A stretch of 34,771 nt of DNA from positions 1 to 34,771 of the forward strand of contig SVGT01000020.1 of the NCBI GenBank assembly GCA_015056175.1. The letters are read 5' to 3'. The DNA comes from Clostridiales bacterium (GTDB taxonomy: Bacteria > Bacillota > Clostridia > Christensenellales > Aristaeellaceae). The position numbers and the translations under genes were made by a program. Below the pieces are notes generated by a model. That model was not told where the DNA came from, ran no database searches, and worked only from the letters and a program-made list of their open reading frames with translations. Below are positions 16,675 to 25,439 of the stretch, piece by piece (within the stretch, counting starts at the first letter, position 1; every line of letters starts with the position of its first letter).

Positions 16675-17235
16675 ATGATGGATCAATTTCTGGAAGAAGT
16701 TGTGGTTAAGCAGAAAACCGGCTTTCGCTCTGTGCTGATCGCCTTGTCCAACGGCCTGATGGTGCTGTTTGCGCTGTTTGCGTTCATTTTCCTCAACAGC
16801 ACGATCAACGCTGTATTTTCCGTTGGCTTTTCTCTGGAGCTGCTGCTGCCCTTCCTCACCTTCGGCATTTGCCTGGGCGGCGCCATTTACCTGTTCCTGA
16901 ACAAGGATAAACTGAACACCGAATATGAGTACACCTTCACCAACGGCGTGCTGGATTTTGCCCAGGTGTTCAACAACAAGCGCCGTAAGGCGCTGGGCAC
17001 CATGAACCTGCGCAACATCGAAGCCTGCGGGATGGTATCCTCCGGCTCCTTCCATCGCTATATTTCCATGCCCGGCATTCAGCGCACCCACTGGTTCCTC
17101 AACCGTGAAGCGGATCTGATGTATCTGTACTTCAACAAGGAAGGCAACAAGCGCATCATCATCATCGAACCCAGCGAGCAGATGCGCAAGTACATCAAGG
17201 GCGCGCTCAGCCAGGGTGCGTGGCAGGAAAACTAA
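16675..17235 (+). CDS. Uncharacterised two-helix membrane protein
   Basis: The 186-residue protein has two predicted membrane helices (about 25-46 and 55-76) joined by a short loop, then a soluble C-terminal ~105 residues rich in strands (YEYTFTNGVLDFAQVFNNKR; HRYISMPGIQRTHWFLNRE). This part recalls bacterial PH-like domains. I do not recognise a characterised family. ATG 16675 lies eight nt after AAGGAGG (16660-16666); ATG 16678 is equally in frame. It sits 20 nt after the DUF212 gene and 17 nt before the cysteine desulfurase gene, so it is cotranscribed. Confidence 0.75.
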   Translation: MMDQFLEEVVVKQKTGFRSVLIALSNGLMVLFALFAFIFLNSTINAVFSVGFSLELLLPFLTFGICLGGAIYLFLNKDKLNTEYEYTFTNGVLDFAQVFNNKRRKALGTMNLRNIEACGMVSSGSFHRYISMPGIQRTHWFLNREADLMYLYFNKEGNKRIIIIEPSEQMRKYIKGALSQGAWQEN

Positions 17236-17252
17236 GGCAAAGAGGCTGCTGC

Positions 17253-18389
17253 ATGGTCTATTTGGATAACAGCGCCACCACGAGAGTGTGCTCCCGGGCG
17301 GCGGAAAAAATGATGCAATGTATGCGGGAGGATTATTTCAATCCTTCCGCCCTTTATGCGCCCTCGCTGCATGTGGAAAAGGCCATGAAGGCCTGCCGTC
17401 AGGCGATTTTGCAGAAGGTGCACGGCGGCGACGCCCGGGTGATCTTTACATCGGGCGGCACGGAGGCGGATAATCTGGCGATCCTGGGCGGGCTTGCTTC
17501 CTGCCGGGACGGCGGCCGCGTGCTTTACAGCGCAGGTGAGCACCCTGCGGTGCGGGAAGCGTGCCTGAATGTCAAGGGGCTTGAAGCGCAGGAAATTCCC
17601 TATGACCGGGAAGGCCGCGTGCGTCTTGACGTGTTGGAAGATATGCTGGATGCGGACGTGCGCATGATCTGCGTGATGCAGGTGAACAACGAAACGGGCG
17701 CGGTGCAGCCGCTGGAGGAGATCAGCCGGCTGAGGGACAGGAAATGTGCTGATGCGCTTTTGCACGTGGACGGCGTACAGGGCTTCCTGCGCGTGCCCTT
17801 TGATATGCGGGCACTGAAGGTGGATTCCTACGCCCTTTCCGGCCACAAGATCCACGCGCCCAAGGGCGTGGGCGCCCTGGTCGCGGGCAGCCGCCTGCGT
17901 CTGACGCCCCGCATGGTGGGCGGCGGTCAGGAGAATAATCTTCGCTCCGGCACGGAAAATACCCCCGGTATTCTGGCGCTGGGCGAGGCGATTGCTGCCT
18001 ATCCCGGCAACGGCGATATGCGCCGGGTGAAGTGCTACCTGTATGAAAAGCTGATGGAATTGGTGCCGGACGCCCGCGTCAATGGGCCCGATCCCGCATC
18101 GGATCTGTCTGCGCCCCATATCCTGAACATTTCCCTGCCGCCTGTGCGCAGCGAAACCATGCTCCATGCGCTGGAGGGAATGGGTATTTACGTGGGTATC
18201 GGTTCTGCCTGCTCCTCTCACAAGCAGAAGGTGAGCCATACGCTGCGTACCATGCACGTGGAGCAAAAATATGCCGAATCCGCTCTCCGCTTCAGCTTTT
18301 GCCCGGACAATACCCGGGAGGAAATGGACACGGTGCTTCAGGCATTTGAAAAGAATTATGCGCTGCTCAGCCGCTATCAGCGGCGGTAA
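17253..18389 (+). CDS. Cysteine desulfurase (NifS/IscS-like)
   Basis: This PLP enzyme takes sulfur from cysteine as an enzyme-bound persulfide. The 378-residue protein starts VYLDNSATT and has TSGGTEADNLAI (PLP phosphate contacts) and HVDGVQG. The Schiff-base lysine is in ALSGHKIHAPKG, and the catalytic-loop cysteine is in GIGSACSSHKQK. thiI follows 26 nt downstream, as in the NifZ-ThiI pair of Bacillus subtilis. Its likely job is therefore to supply sulfur for 4-thiouridine in tRNA. ATG 17253 is preceded by the weak site AAGAGG. No scaffold gene (iscU/sufU) is adjacent. Confidence 0.92.
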   Translation: MVYLDNSATTRVCSRAAEKMMQCMREDYFNPSALYAPSLHVEKAMKACRQAILQKVHGGDARVIFTSGGTEADNLAILGGLASCRDGGRVLYSAGEHPAVREACLNVKGLEAQEIPYDREGRVRLDVLEDMLDADVRMICVMQVNNETGAVQPLEEISRLRDRKCADALLHVDGVQGFLRVPFDMRALKVDSYALSGHKIHAPKGVGALVAGSRLRLTPRMVGGGQENNLRSGTENTPGILALGEAIAAYPGNGDMRRVKCYLYEKLMELVPDARVNGPDPASDLSAPHILNISLPPVRSETMLHALEGMGIYVGIGSACSSHKQKVSHTLRTMHVEQKYAESALRFSFCPDNTREEMDTVLQAFEKNYALLSRYQRR

Positions 18390-18415
18390 GCCATTATGAA
18401 AGAGGAATGAACAAC

Positions 18416-19564
18416 ATGCGTAAGCTTTTGCTGGTCAAGTACGGCGAGATCTATCTCAAGGGCCTCAACCGCCCCTATTTTATGCGCGCGCTGGTCGCCC
18501 GCGTGAAGGAAGCGGTGAAGGGCATGGGCGGCCGCGTATGGCTCCATGACGCCCGCATTTTTGTCAGCGACGTGGAGGATATGGACGAGTGCATCCGCCG
18601 CGTGACCAAGGTGTTCGGCGTACACAGCGTGTGCCCTGCCGTGGAAGTGGAAAAGGAAAACTTTGACGAGATCTGCCGTCAGGCCGATGAAATGATGCGG
18701 GAATTGAACGGCACCTTCAAGGTGGATTCCCGCCGCTCGGACAAGCACTATTTCCTGGATTCTCCCCAGATGAACGCCAAGATCGGCGAATATGTGCTGG
18801 AGCGCAATGAGGATCATCTGAAGGTGGATGTGCGCAAGCCCCAACATGTGCTGAACGTGGAGATCCGCGACCATGCGTATCTCTATGCCAAGGTGATCCC
18901 TGCCGTGGGCGGTATGCCTGTGGGTACGGGCGGCAAGGCGGCGCTTCTGCTGTCCGGCGGCATCGACAGCCCCGTGGCCGGCTACATGATCGCCAAGCGC
19001 GGCCTGGAACTGGTGTCGGTGCACTATCATTCCTTCCCCTATACCAGCGAACAGGCCAAGCAGAAGGTGCTGGATCTGGGCGCCATTTTGTCCGAATACT
19101 GCTGCGGCATGAAGGTGTATGTGGTGCCTTTTACCGATATTCAGATGCAGATCCACGAAAAGTGCCCGGATGAATACACCACCCTCATCATGCGCCGCTA
19201 TATGATGCGTATCGCCGAAAGAATTGCGGAGAAGGAAAATGCCAAGGCGCTGATCACCGGCGAGAGCGTGGGTCAGGTAGCCTCCCAGACGCTGGATGCC
19301 CTGAACATGACCAACATGGTGGTCAAGATGCCTGTGTTCCGTCCGCTGATCGGCTTTGACAAGATCGACATCATCGAATATGCCAAGAAGATCGGCACCT
19401 ATGATACCAGCGTGCTGCCCTACGAGGACTGCTGCACCGTGTTTACCCCCAAGCATCCCGCCACCCATCCCAAGATGGACAAGATCATGGAAGGCGAGAG
19501 CAAGCTGGATGAGGAAGCGCTCATCAGCTGGGCAGTGGAAAACAGCGAGATCGTCAGGCTGTAA
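18416..19564 (+). CDS. thiI: tRNA 4-thiouridine synthase ThiI (without rhodanese domain)
   Basis: ThiI adenylates and thiolates U8 in tRNA. The 382-residue protein has an N-terminal ferredoxin-like domain, a THUMP domain (about 60-165) and a PP-loop ATPase with LLSGGIDSPVAGYM. ENAKALITGESVGQVASQT and the DCCTVFTPKHP segment with paired cysteines follow. It ends without the C-terminal rhodanese domain found in E. coli, as in B. subtilis, where a dedicated desulfurase donates sulfur; the upstream gene fills that role. ATG 18416 is about nine nt from AAAGAGGA; ATG 18407 directly abuts that site. It is last in the operon. Confidence 0.95.
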   Translation: MRKLLLVKYGEIYLKGLNRPYFMRALVARVKEAVKGMGGRVWLHDARIFVSDVEDMDECIRRVTKVFGVHSVCPAVEVEKENFDEICRQADEMMRELNGTFKVDSRRSDKHYFLDSPQMNAKIGEYVLERNEDHLKVDVRKPQHVLNVEIRDHAYLYAKVIPAVGGMPVGTGGKAALLLSGGIDSPVAGYMIAKRGLELVSVHYHSFPYTSEQAKQKVLDLGAILSEYCCGMKVYVVPFTDIQMQIHEKCPDEYTTLIMRRYMMRIAERIAEKENAKALITGESVGQVASQTLDALNMTNMVVKMPVFRPLIGFDKIDIIEYAKKIGTYDTSVLPYEDCCTVFTPKHPATHPKMDKIMEGESKLDEEALISWAVENSEIVRL

Positions 19565-19570
19565 GCATTG

Positions 19571-19606
19571 AAAAAAAGAGGACATCGGAAAGAAGTCCTC
19601 TTTTTG
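19571..19606. terminator. Bidirectional terminator between thiI and the PBP gene
   Basis: AAAAAGAGGAC (19573-19583) pairs with GTCCTCTTTTT (19595-19605). A run upstream and T run downstream let it act on both strands. Confidence 0.9.
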
Positions 19607-19665
19607 TTTACGGACAAGGAAGGCGCATCTGTTTCTTACCTTCCGCAGGATATATGCGGGCAGGC

Positions 19666-22164
19666 TCAATCGCTGCTTTGCCAGAACAGGGACAGCGATT
19701 CTCGGGTGTTTTCATCGGTGGCGGAATTGCCAAAGAGGCGTTCGGAGATATCCTCCCACAGGGAAGACCAGTTGTTCTGCTTCACCTGGGCGATCTGCAC
19801 GGCTTGCTTTCCCTCCAGCAGAATGCCGCTGCTGAGCAATTCCCGGTGCACGGGAATGATGCGGTAGGTGTACACGATGCCCGCCTTGGCGCTGCGGTCG
19901 GTATAGTAGAGGGTTTCGCCTGCGCCGCCGGAAAGCTCGGTCAAAATCAGACTTTCGCCGTAGCAATCCCGCTGGATGCGGTAGAGCGCGCTGTCCGATG
20001 CGGTGATCACCAGGACCGGCGCGCCGGATTCGTTATGGGTCACGTGGAAAGTTCTGGGTGCAGAGGGTGCGTTCCACACATTGCTTTCCTTCCAGGGTCG
20101 GTTTTTGCTGATGAACACCTCGGAATAGCGGTAATCGCCGGGCGTCAGTTTGGTAGCCAGCATGGGTTCGCCGGCCAGCTCAATAGCTTTTTTGTCGATA
20201 TTCAGCCATACCAGGCCGTCCGCCTTCCGGAAGGCAGGCTTGGGCTTGCCCTGGTAATAGCTTTTGAAAAACTTGGTGGCGAGTGCGGCGGTATGATCGC
20301 CGCCGGATACCCAGGAGGCCAGCTTGTGGGCGTTGTCGCTCTGGTCAAAGCCCATCCAGAAGGCGGTGGATATTTCGCTGTTGTACGCCGCCATCCAGAT
20401 ATCCCGGTTGCCGCCGGATTCCATATTGACGGTACCTGTCTTGCCTGCCACCGGTACGCCTGCGCCGGAGAGCTTGGAGCCGGTACCGGAGGAGGTGACG
20501 CTCTGGAGCAGACTGGTCATCAGATAGGCGTTCTGCTCGGACAGGATGCGCTGCCCCTGCACTTCGTGCCGATAGATCACGTTGCCGGCCTGATCTTCGA
20601 TACGCTCCACAAAAAAGGGCGCGTAATACATGCCGCCGTTGGCAAAGGGTGCATAGGACGCAGCCAACTGCACGGGGGAAACGCCATAGGTCATGGCGCC
20701 AAGCGCCAGGGAAAGGTTGGCGTCCCGGTCATCCAGGGGGATGCCCGCGTTTGTCAGATAGCGCCGTGCGCTGTCCACGCCGATGCGGTCCAGCAGCCCT
20801 ACGCATGCCACGTTCAAACTCAGCTTCAGCGCCGTGCGCACGGTTACATTGCCGTAGTATTTGTAGCCCGCATTGCGGGGCTTGTAATTGCCAAAGCTGC
20901 GGGGCGTATCATCCAGCACACTGGCGGTGGTATAGCCGTGATACTCAAGTGCGGGCGCGTATACGGAAAGCGGCTTTAAGGCGCTGCCCGGCTGCCGGCG
21001 CAGCTGGGTGGCCCGATTGAGTCCACGCTGTACGTCGTAGCTGCGGCCGCCTACGATGGCCCGGACAGCGCCGGTCTGCACGTCGATGCTGGCCATGGCG
21101 CCCTGCACGGGCGTGCCGTCCTTGGCATCGGCGGGGAAATTGCCCGATGCGGCAAAATGACCGTCGATGATCTCCTGCTGCGCGGTATCCAGCGCGGTAT
21201 AGATGTGATAGCCGCTGCAGAGCAGTTCGTCCGGCGACAGGGAAAGGATGCTTTCCGCCTCGTCCAGCGCGGCGTCAATGTACCAGCCGTAGGAGATGCC
21301 GTCCGCCTTGCTTTCCTTGACGGTCAGCGTTTCGGTGAGTGCGGTTTGGTAGGCGCTTTCGTCGATCATGGAGTTTTCCAGCATGGTTTGCAGGATGTAA
21401 TTGCGCCTGCTGCGGTTGTTTTCTTCGTTGAGATGCAGGGCAAACTGAGAGGGCGCCTTGATGGCGGCAGCCAGGCTCACGCCCTGCGCCAGTGTCAGGT
21501 CCTGTGCGCGGACGCCAAAATAGGCCTGTGCAGCGGCTTCAATCCCGTAAGCGCCCTTGCCAAAGTACACATAGTTCAGATACATTTCCAGAATCTCGCT
21601 TTTGCTGCACTGGTTTTCCAGCTGGATGGCCAGGTAGATTTCCTCCAGCTTGCGGGCAATGGTCTTTTTGCTGCTCAGGTGCGACAGTTTGATCAGCTGC
21701 TGGGTGATGGTGCTGGCGCCCTGAGCATAGCTGCTGCTTTTCAGATTGGCGATCACTGCGCCGCCGATGCGCACCAGATCAAACCCCGGATGCTCGTAAA
21801 AGCGCAGATCCTCCGCGGCCAGAAAGGCGTTTTGCACGTCCTTTGGCACCTGGGAAAGAGGTACGCTGTAGCGCAGCTGGCTGGACTGGATCTGGGTGAT
21901 GAAATTGCCGCTGCGGTCATACAGTACGCCCGTCTGCGCTGCGCCCAGGATTTTTTGCAGATCCAATTGCTGCCAGTCGTCCACGTCAAAAATGAAATAG
22001 CCCGCCACTACCAGGATGCAAAACAGCGTGACACTGCCAAGTAATAATTTCCGCAGGATGTGGCGGCGCTTTTTGCCCTCCAGACGGCGCAGGGTGCGTA
22101 CATCATCCTTTTCCATTTCCCTTTCCATGCGCCGGAGCGCACGACGTTCTCCATTCTTCCCCAT
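19666..22164 (-). CDS. Class A penicillin-binding protein (PBP1A-like)
   Basis: This bifunctional peptidoglycan synthase of 832 residues has a basic cytoplasmic N-terminus and one membrane helix (about 40-58). Its GT51 glycosyltransferase domain has AAEDLRFYEHPG (116-127, catalytic Glu) and QGASTITQQL (148-157). The transpeptidase domain has Ser394-x-x-Lys397 in QPGSALKP, SLN (449-451) and KTG (575-577). A C-terminal extension of about 150 residues looks like a fibronectin-III-type or similar beta domain. Start ATG 22164 follows GGATGG on the minus strand. It is a monocistronic gene, divergent from the ftsH-like gene. No strong promoter is obvious; TTGTCA on the minus strand near 22228 is a weak candidate -35. 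Confidence 0.96.
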   Translation of the reverse strand: MGKNGERRALRRMEREMEKDDVRTLRRLEGKKRRHILRKLLLGSVTLFCILVVAGYFIFDVDDWQQLDLQKILGAAQTGVLYDRSGNFITQIQSSQLRYSVPLSQVPKDVQNAFLAAEDLRFYEHPGFDLVRIGGAVIANLKSSSYAQGASTITQQLIKLSHLSSKKTIARKLEEIYLAIQLENQCSKSEILEMYLNYVYFGKGAYGIEAAAQAYFGVRAQDLTLAQGVSLAAAIKAPSQFALHLNEENNRSRRNYILQTMLENSMIDESAYQTALTETLTVKESKADGISYGWYIDAALDEAESILSLSPDELLCSGYHIYTALDTAQQEIIDGHFAASGNFPADAKDGTPVQGAMASIDVQTGAVRAIVGGRSYDVQRGLNRATQLRRQPGSALKPLSVYAPALEYHGYTTASVLDDTPRSFGNYKPRNAGYKYYGNVTVRTALKLSLNVACVGLLDRIGVDSARRYLTNAGIPLDDRDANLSLALGAMTYGVSPVQLAASYAPFANGGMYYAPFFVERIEDQAGNVIYRHEVQGQRILSEQNAYLMTSLLQSVTSSGTGSKLSGAGVPVAGKTGTVNMESGGNRDIWMAAYNSEISTAFWMGFDQSDNAHKLASWVSGGDHTAALATKFFKSYYQGKPKPAFRKADGLVWLNIDKKAIELAGEPMLATKLTPGDYRYSEVFISKNRPWKESNVWNAPSAPRTFHVTHNESGAPVLVITASDSALYRIQRDCYGESLILTELSGGAGETLYYTDRSAKAGIVYTYRIIPVHRELLSSGILLEGKQAVQIAQVKQNNWSSLWEDISERLFGNSATDENTRESLSLFWQSSD

Positions 22165-22259
22165 GGCCGTCCATCCTTTATGCTTAAGATGTATTCAGTA
22201 TCGCTTAAACGCAAAGTGGATAACCGTGACAATTTCTGCCGCGCTTCCATAAATTGACG

Positions 22260-22289
22260 TGGACAGGGGAGAGAACAAGTCTGTATACT
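22260..22289 (+). promoter_or_regulatory. Promoter of the ftsH-like gene
   Basis: TGGACA (22260-22265) and TATACT (22284-22289) are separated by 18 bp, 32 bp before the GTG start. Confidence 0.55.
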
Positions 22290-22321
22290 GTCTGTGTAAA
22301 TCGGCACAGGAGGTGCAGTGA

Positions 22322-23833
22322 GTGAAAAAACGGATGTGGATGTGGGCGCTTGCAGCAGGGATGGTGCTTGCGTGCATCTATTTGGGTATAAAGGAAGGTT
22401 TTGTAAAGCAGGTATTCTGGCCGGGCGCGGTCAGCATGCTGCTGCTTTTCGCGGCGCTTACGTATTTCCGCAGGCCTGCTCCGGGGCTTGTCCGCGTGGA
22501 CGGCGTGCAGGTTCATACCCGGGTGCCGGACGTGACGCTTCAGGACGTGGCGGCCAATCACGAGGCCGTGGCCTGCATGCGGGAGCTGGTGGATTTTTTG
22601 AAGGAGCCGGAAAAATATGCCCGATACGGCGCGCGTCTGCCCCGGGGCGTTATGCTCTACGGCCCGCCCGGTACGGGAAAAACATTGCTGGCCCGTGCAC
22701 TGGCAGGGGAGGCAAAAGTACCTTTCTATTCCGTGAACGGATCGGATTTTGTGCAGATGTATGTGGGCGTAGGTGCGTCCAGGGTACGGGAATTGTTCCG
22801 CAAAGCCCGGAAAGGAGGAAGCGGCGTGATCTTTATCGACGAGATTGACGCCGTGGGCAAGAAGCGAGATAACGGCAGCGATGAACGGGAGCAGACACTG
22901 AATGCGTTGCTCACCGAGATGAGCGGCTTTGACTCGCAGGACGGCATTGTGGTGCTGGCGGCTACCAACCGGCTGGATACGCTGGATGAGGCGCTGCTGC
23001 GGGCAGGACGGTTTGACCGGCAGATCGAGGTGGGGCTTCCCGACCGGGAGGAAAGGGAAAAGATCCTGCGGGTGCACGCAAAGCGAAAGCCGCTGTCTGA
23101 AGATGTATCCCTGTCTGTGCTGGCTGCGCAGACCGCCATGTTTTCCGGGGCGCAGCTGGAATCGCTGCTGAATGAGGCGGCGATCATAGCCGCCAGACGG
23201 GGAGAGGGAAGCATTTTGCGGCAGGACGTGGAGCAGGCGTACCTCCAGACGCTGCTTGGCGCGCCCAAGGGCGGCGGCGCGGCTTTCGAAAAAGAAAAGC
23301 GGATCACCGCTTACCATGAGGCGGGCCACGCGCTGCTTTTGCATTTGCTTTTGCCGGAGCAAAGGATCACCCGGCTTTCCGTATTGCCCTCATCCAGGGG
23401 CGCTGCGGGCTACACCCTTTCGCAGCCGGAGGAAACACTGTTCCAAACCCGGAAGCAATTGATCCACTCGCTGATCGCCACCCTTGGCGGCAGAGCGGCG
23501 GAGGAGATCGCCTTTGGACGGGATCAGGTGACCACGGGCGCGTCAGGCGATATCCGAAGAGCCCGGGCGCAGGTAAAACGCATGGTGCGGGATTGGGATA
23601 TGGGCGAGGGCGGCGACTGGGAACAGGATGAGCGCAGCATGCTTGCCAGGGCATACCGGGATGCGCTGGGCATCCTTAAAAAGCATCGCGCCGTGCTGGA
23701 TGCATTGGCACAGGAATTGCAGCAAAAGGAAAACCTGGATGGTGAACAGTTTCTTGAGATCATGATCAGATACATCCCTGACACAATTTATCCGCAATTT
23801 GGGGGTGGTCAAAACGCCGCGCTTCCTGTATAA
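22322..23833 (+). CDS. Short FtsH-like membrane AAA+ metalloprotease
   Basis: The 503-residue protein has two N-terminal membrane helices (about 6-22 and 32-48). An AAA+ ATPase domain follows, with Walker A GPPGTGKT (114-121), Walker B IFIDEID (170-176), the pore loop YVGVGASR and the second region LRAGRFDRQI. The M41 peptidase domain has the zinc site HEAGH (332-336). All catalytic motifs are intact. Ordinary FtsH is 600-650 residues, with about 70 residues outside the membrane between the helices. Here the loop is about 10 residues and the C-terminal tail is short. The start is GTG 22322, eight nt from AGGAGG (22308-22313). It may be a second, specialised FtsH paralogue. Confidence 0.9.
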   Translation: MKKRMWMWALAAGMVLACIYLGIKEGFVKQVFWPGAVSMLLLFAALTYFRRPAPGLVRVDGVQVHTRVPDVTLQDVAANHEAVACMRELVDFLKEPEKYARYGARLPRGVMLYGPPGTGKTLLARALAGEAKVPFYSVNGSDFVQMYVGVGASRVRELFRKARKGGSGVIFIDEIDAVGKKRDNGSDEREQTLNALLTEMSGFDSQDGIVVLAATNRLDTLDEALLRAGRFDRQIEVGLPDREEREKILRVHAKRKPLSEDVSLSVLAAQTAMFSGAQLESLLNEAAIIAARRGEGSILRQDVEQAYLQTLLGAPKGGGAAFEKEKRITAYHEAGHALLLHLLLPEQRITRLSVLPSSRGAAGYTLSQPEETLFQTRKQLIHSLIATLGGRAAEEIAFGRDQVTTGASGDIRRARAQVKRMVRDWDMGEGGDWEQDERSMLARAYRDALGILKKHRAVLDALAQELQQKENLDGEQFLEIMIRYIPDTIYPQFGGGQNAALPV

Positions 23834-23834
23834 T
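23806..23834 (+). promoter_or_regulatory. Promoter of the solute-binding protein / galactokinase operon
   Basis: TGGTCA (23806-23811) and TATAAT (23829-23834) are separated by 17 bp. The -10 contains the TAA stop of the ftsH-like gene and coincides with the loop of its terminator. Confidence 0.6.
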
Positions 23835-23850
23835 GGAGGTGCGGTTTTTT
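23817..23850 (+). terminator. Terminator of the ftsH-like gene, overlapping its stop codon
   Basis: CCGCGCTTCC (23817-23826) pairs fully with GGAGGTGCGG (23835-23844), counting two G-U pairs. The loop is TGTATAAT, and six T follow. The stop codon (23831-23833) is inside the loop. Confidence 0.7.
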
Positions 23851-23912
23851 GCGCTTTTTTTCAGTACCCGGAAATATTAGGGCGCACAGCAGAATAAAGG
23901 AGGAGCAGGCAA

Positions 23913-25421
23913 ATGCTGAAGAAATGGCTTTGTCTCCTGCTGGCATGCATGATGTGTATGACGGCGGTTTTTGCCCTGGGAGAAGAAACGGACAGTCAGG
24001 AAGAAAAGATGGTGCTGGCAGGCCCTGATGATACCCAGTATCGTGATTGGGAAAACCACGTGTTTTTTGAGCATATGTATCAAAAGACCGGCGTGAGCTT
24101 TACTGCCAAACAGTACCAGTCCCTGAACGCCTGGAACAATATGAAGGCTACCTATACCGCAAACAGCGATCTGCCGGACGTGTTCTTTAAGGCCGGTCTG
24201 ACCCGAGCGGAAGGCGAGCGCATGCTGGATGAAGGCATTATTATCGATCTTGCGCCCTATTTGGAAAGCTGCTGCCCCAATCTGTGGGCCATCCTGCAGG
24301 CAAATCCCGATTATCTGGCTGCGATCACGCTTCCTGACGGACGCATTCCTTCCTTGCCCTACATCGACGAAATCCCTACCCAGAACGTGATGTGGATCAA
24401 CGGCGCGTTCCTGGAGGAAGTGGGCATGGATGCGCCCACCACGGCAGATGAGCTGGTGAAGGTGCTGGAAGCGTTTCGCGATAAGGATCCCAACAAGACG
24501 GGTACCAAGGACGAAATCCCGCTGCTGTTCCTGGGCGCGTTTGATCTGAAATTCCTGGGCCACGCCTTTGGTCTGATCGCCAATGACTACAACATTTTTG
24601 CAGACGGCGATACGGTCAGATTCATGCCGCTGGAGGATAACTTCCGCCTGTTCATCACCTGGTGCCGTGACCTGTACGAGGCAGGCCTTCTGCACGAAGA
24701 CGGCTTTACCACCAACGACACGCTGCGCCGCGTGACGGATGAAGACAGCAAGAAGCAGTACGGCATGGTTTTTGCTCCCAGCGTGGGCAATCTGGTGCCT
24801 GCCTCCTGGGCAGAGGAATACGACGTGCTGATGCCCCTGAGCTACAACGGAAAGAGCGTGTACCGCGATTTTGCCGGCAAGGTTATAAACGGAACCTTTG
24901 CCGTTACCACCCAGTGCAAGGACGTGGAAGCGGCGCTCAAATGGGCGGATTACCTGTACACCGAGGAGGGCAGCGTGCTGACGGTGATGGGCGCCGAAAA
25001 TGAGGATTATGTGGTGGACAGCGACGGCACCTGGCGTCTGACCGAAAGCGCTTCCAACAATACCTACTTCACCGTGTCCCGCATCATCACGTCCTCCCAG
25101 TATTGCCCCGGCATTGCCGTGCATGATTTCCAGAGCCGGTATGTGAAGGCCATCCTCAAGGAAGTGACGGATCAGCTCCGCGCCTTTAACGAAGTGTGCG
25201 TATCTCCCTTCCCGGCCTATTCTCTGACCCAGGCGCAGAAGGATGAGATCACGCCTTTGCAGAACGCCATCGGCTACTATGTGGACGAGCAGATCGGCCG
25301 CTGGGTGCTGGGCGAGGATGAACTGAGCGACGAAAGCTTTGCTGCCTTTGAAAGCAAACTGTACGAACTGGGCCTGGAACGCTTTATGGCCTTCTGGCAG
25401 AACGTACTTGACAACCTTTGA
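23913..25421 (+). CDS. Extracellular solute-binding protein of an ABC importer
   Basis: The 502-residue secreted protein starts with a signal peptide (MLKKWLCLLLACMMCMTAVFA) with likely cleavage after VFA at about residue 21. An LLAC stretch at 9-12 could mimic a lipobox, but the hydrophobic core before it would be very short. The body resembles family 1 sugar/peptide-type binding proteins (LPDVFFKAG, DLAPYLES, MWINGAFLEEVGMDAPTTADEL, WADYLYTEEGS). No permease or ATPase gene is next to it, so it must use components encoded elsewhere. ATG 23913 is eight nt from AAGGAGG. It is cotranscribed with the galactokinase-family gene 18 nt downstream, hinting at a galactose-containing ligand. Confidence 0.88.
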   Translation: MLKKWLCLLLACMMCMTAVFALGEETDSQEEKMVLAGPDDTQYRDWENHVFFEHMYQKTGVSFTAKQYQSLNAWNNMKATYTANSDLPDVFFKAGLTRAEGERMLDEGIIIDLAPYLESCCPNLWAILQANPDYLAAITLPDGRIPSLPYIDEIPTQNVMWINGAFLEEVGMDAPTTADELVKVLEAFRDKDPNKTGTKDEIPLLFLGAFDLKFLGHAFGLIANDYNIFADGDTVRFMPLEDNFRLFITWCRDLYEAGLLHEDGFTTNDTLRRVTDEDSKKQYGMVFAPSVGNLVPASWAEEYDVLMPLSYNGKSVYRDFAGKVINGTFAVTTQCKDVEAALKWADYLYTEEGSVLTVMGAENEDYVVDSDGTWRLTESASNNTYFTVSRIITSSQYCPGIAVHDFQSRYVKAILKEVTDQLRAFNEVCVSPFPAYSLTQAQKDEITPLQNAIGYYVDEQIGRWVLGEDELSDESFAAFESKLYELGLERFMAFWQNVLDNL

Positions 25422-25439
25422 TGTTTGAGGTGACATACG

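Noticed and set aside
19654-20979. A long plus-strand frame opposite the class A PBP gene
   Set aside because: It lies antisense to a gene with complete catalytic motifs and has no credible start signals.
23913-23980. Lipobox making the solute-binding protein a lipoprotein
   Set aside because: LLAC occurs at residues 9-12, but only about seven hydrophobic residues precede it; a type I site after VFA fits better. Not excluded.
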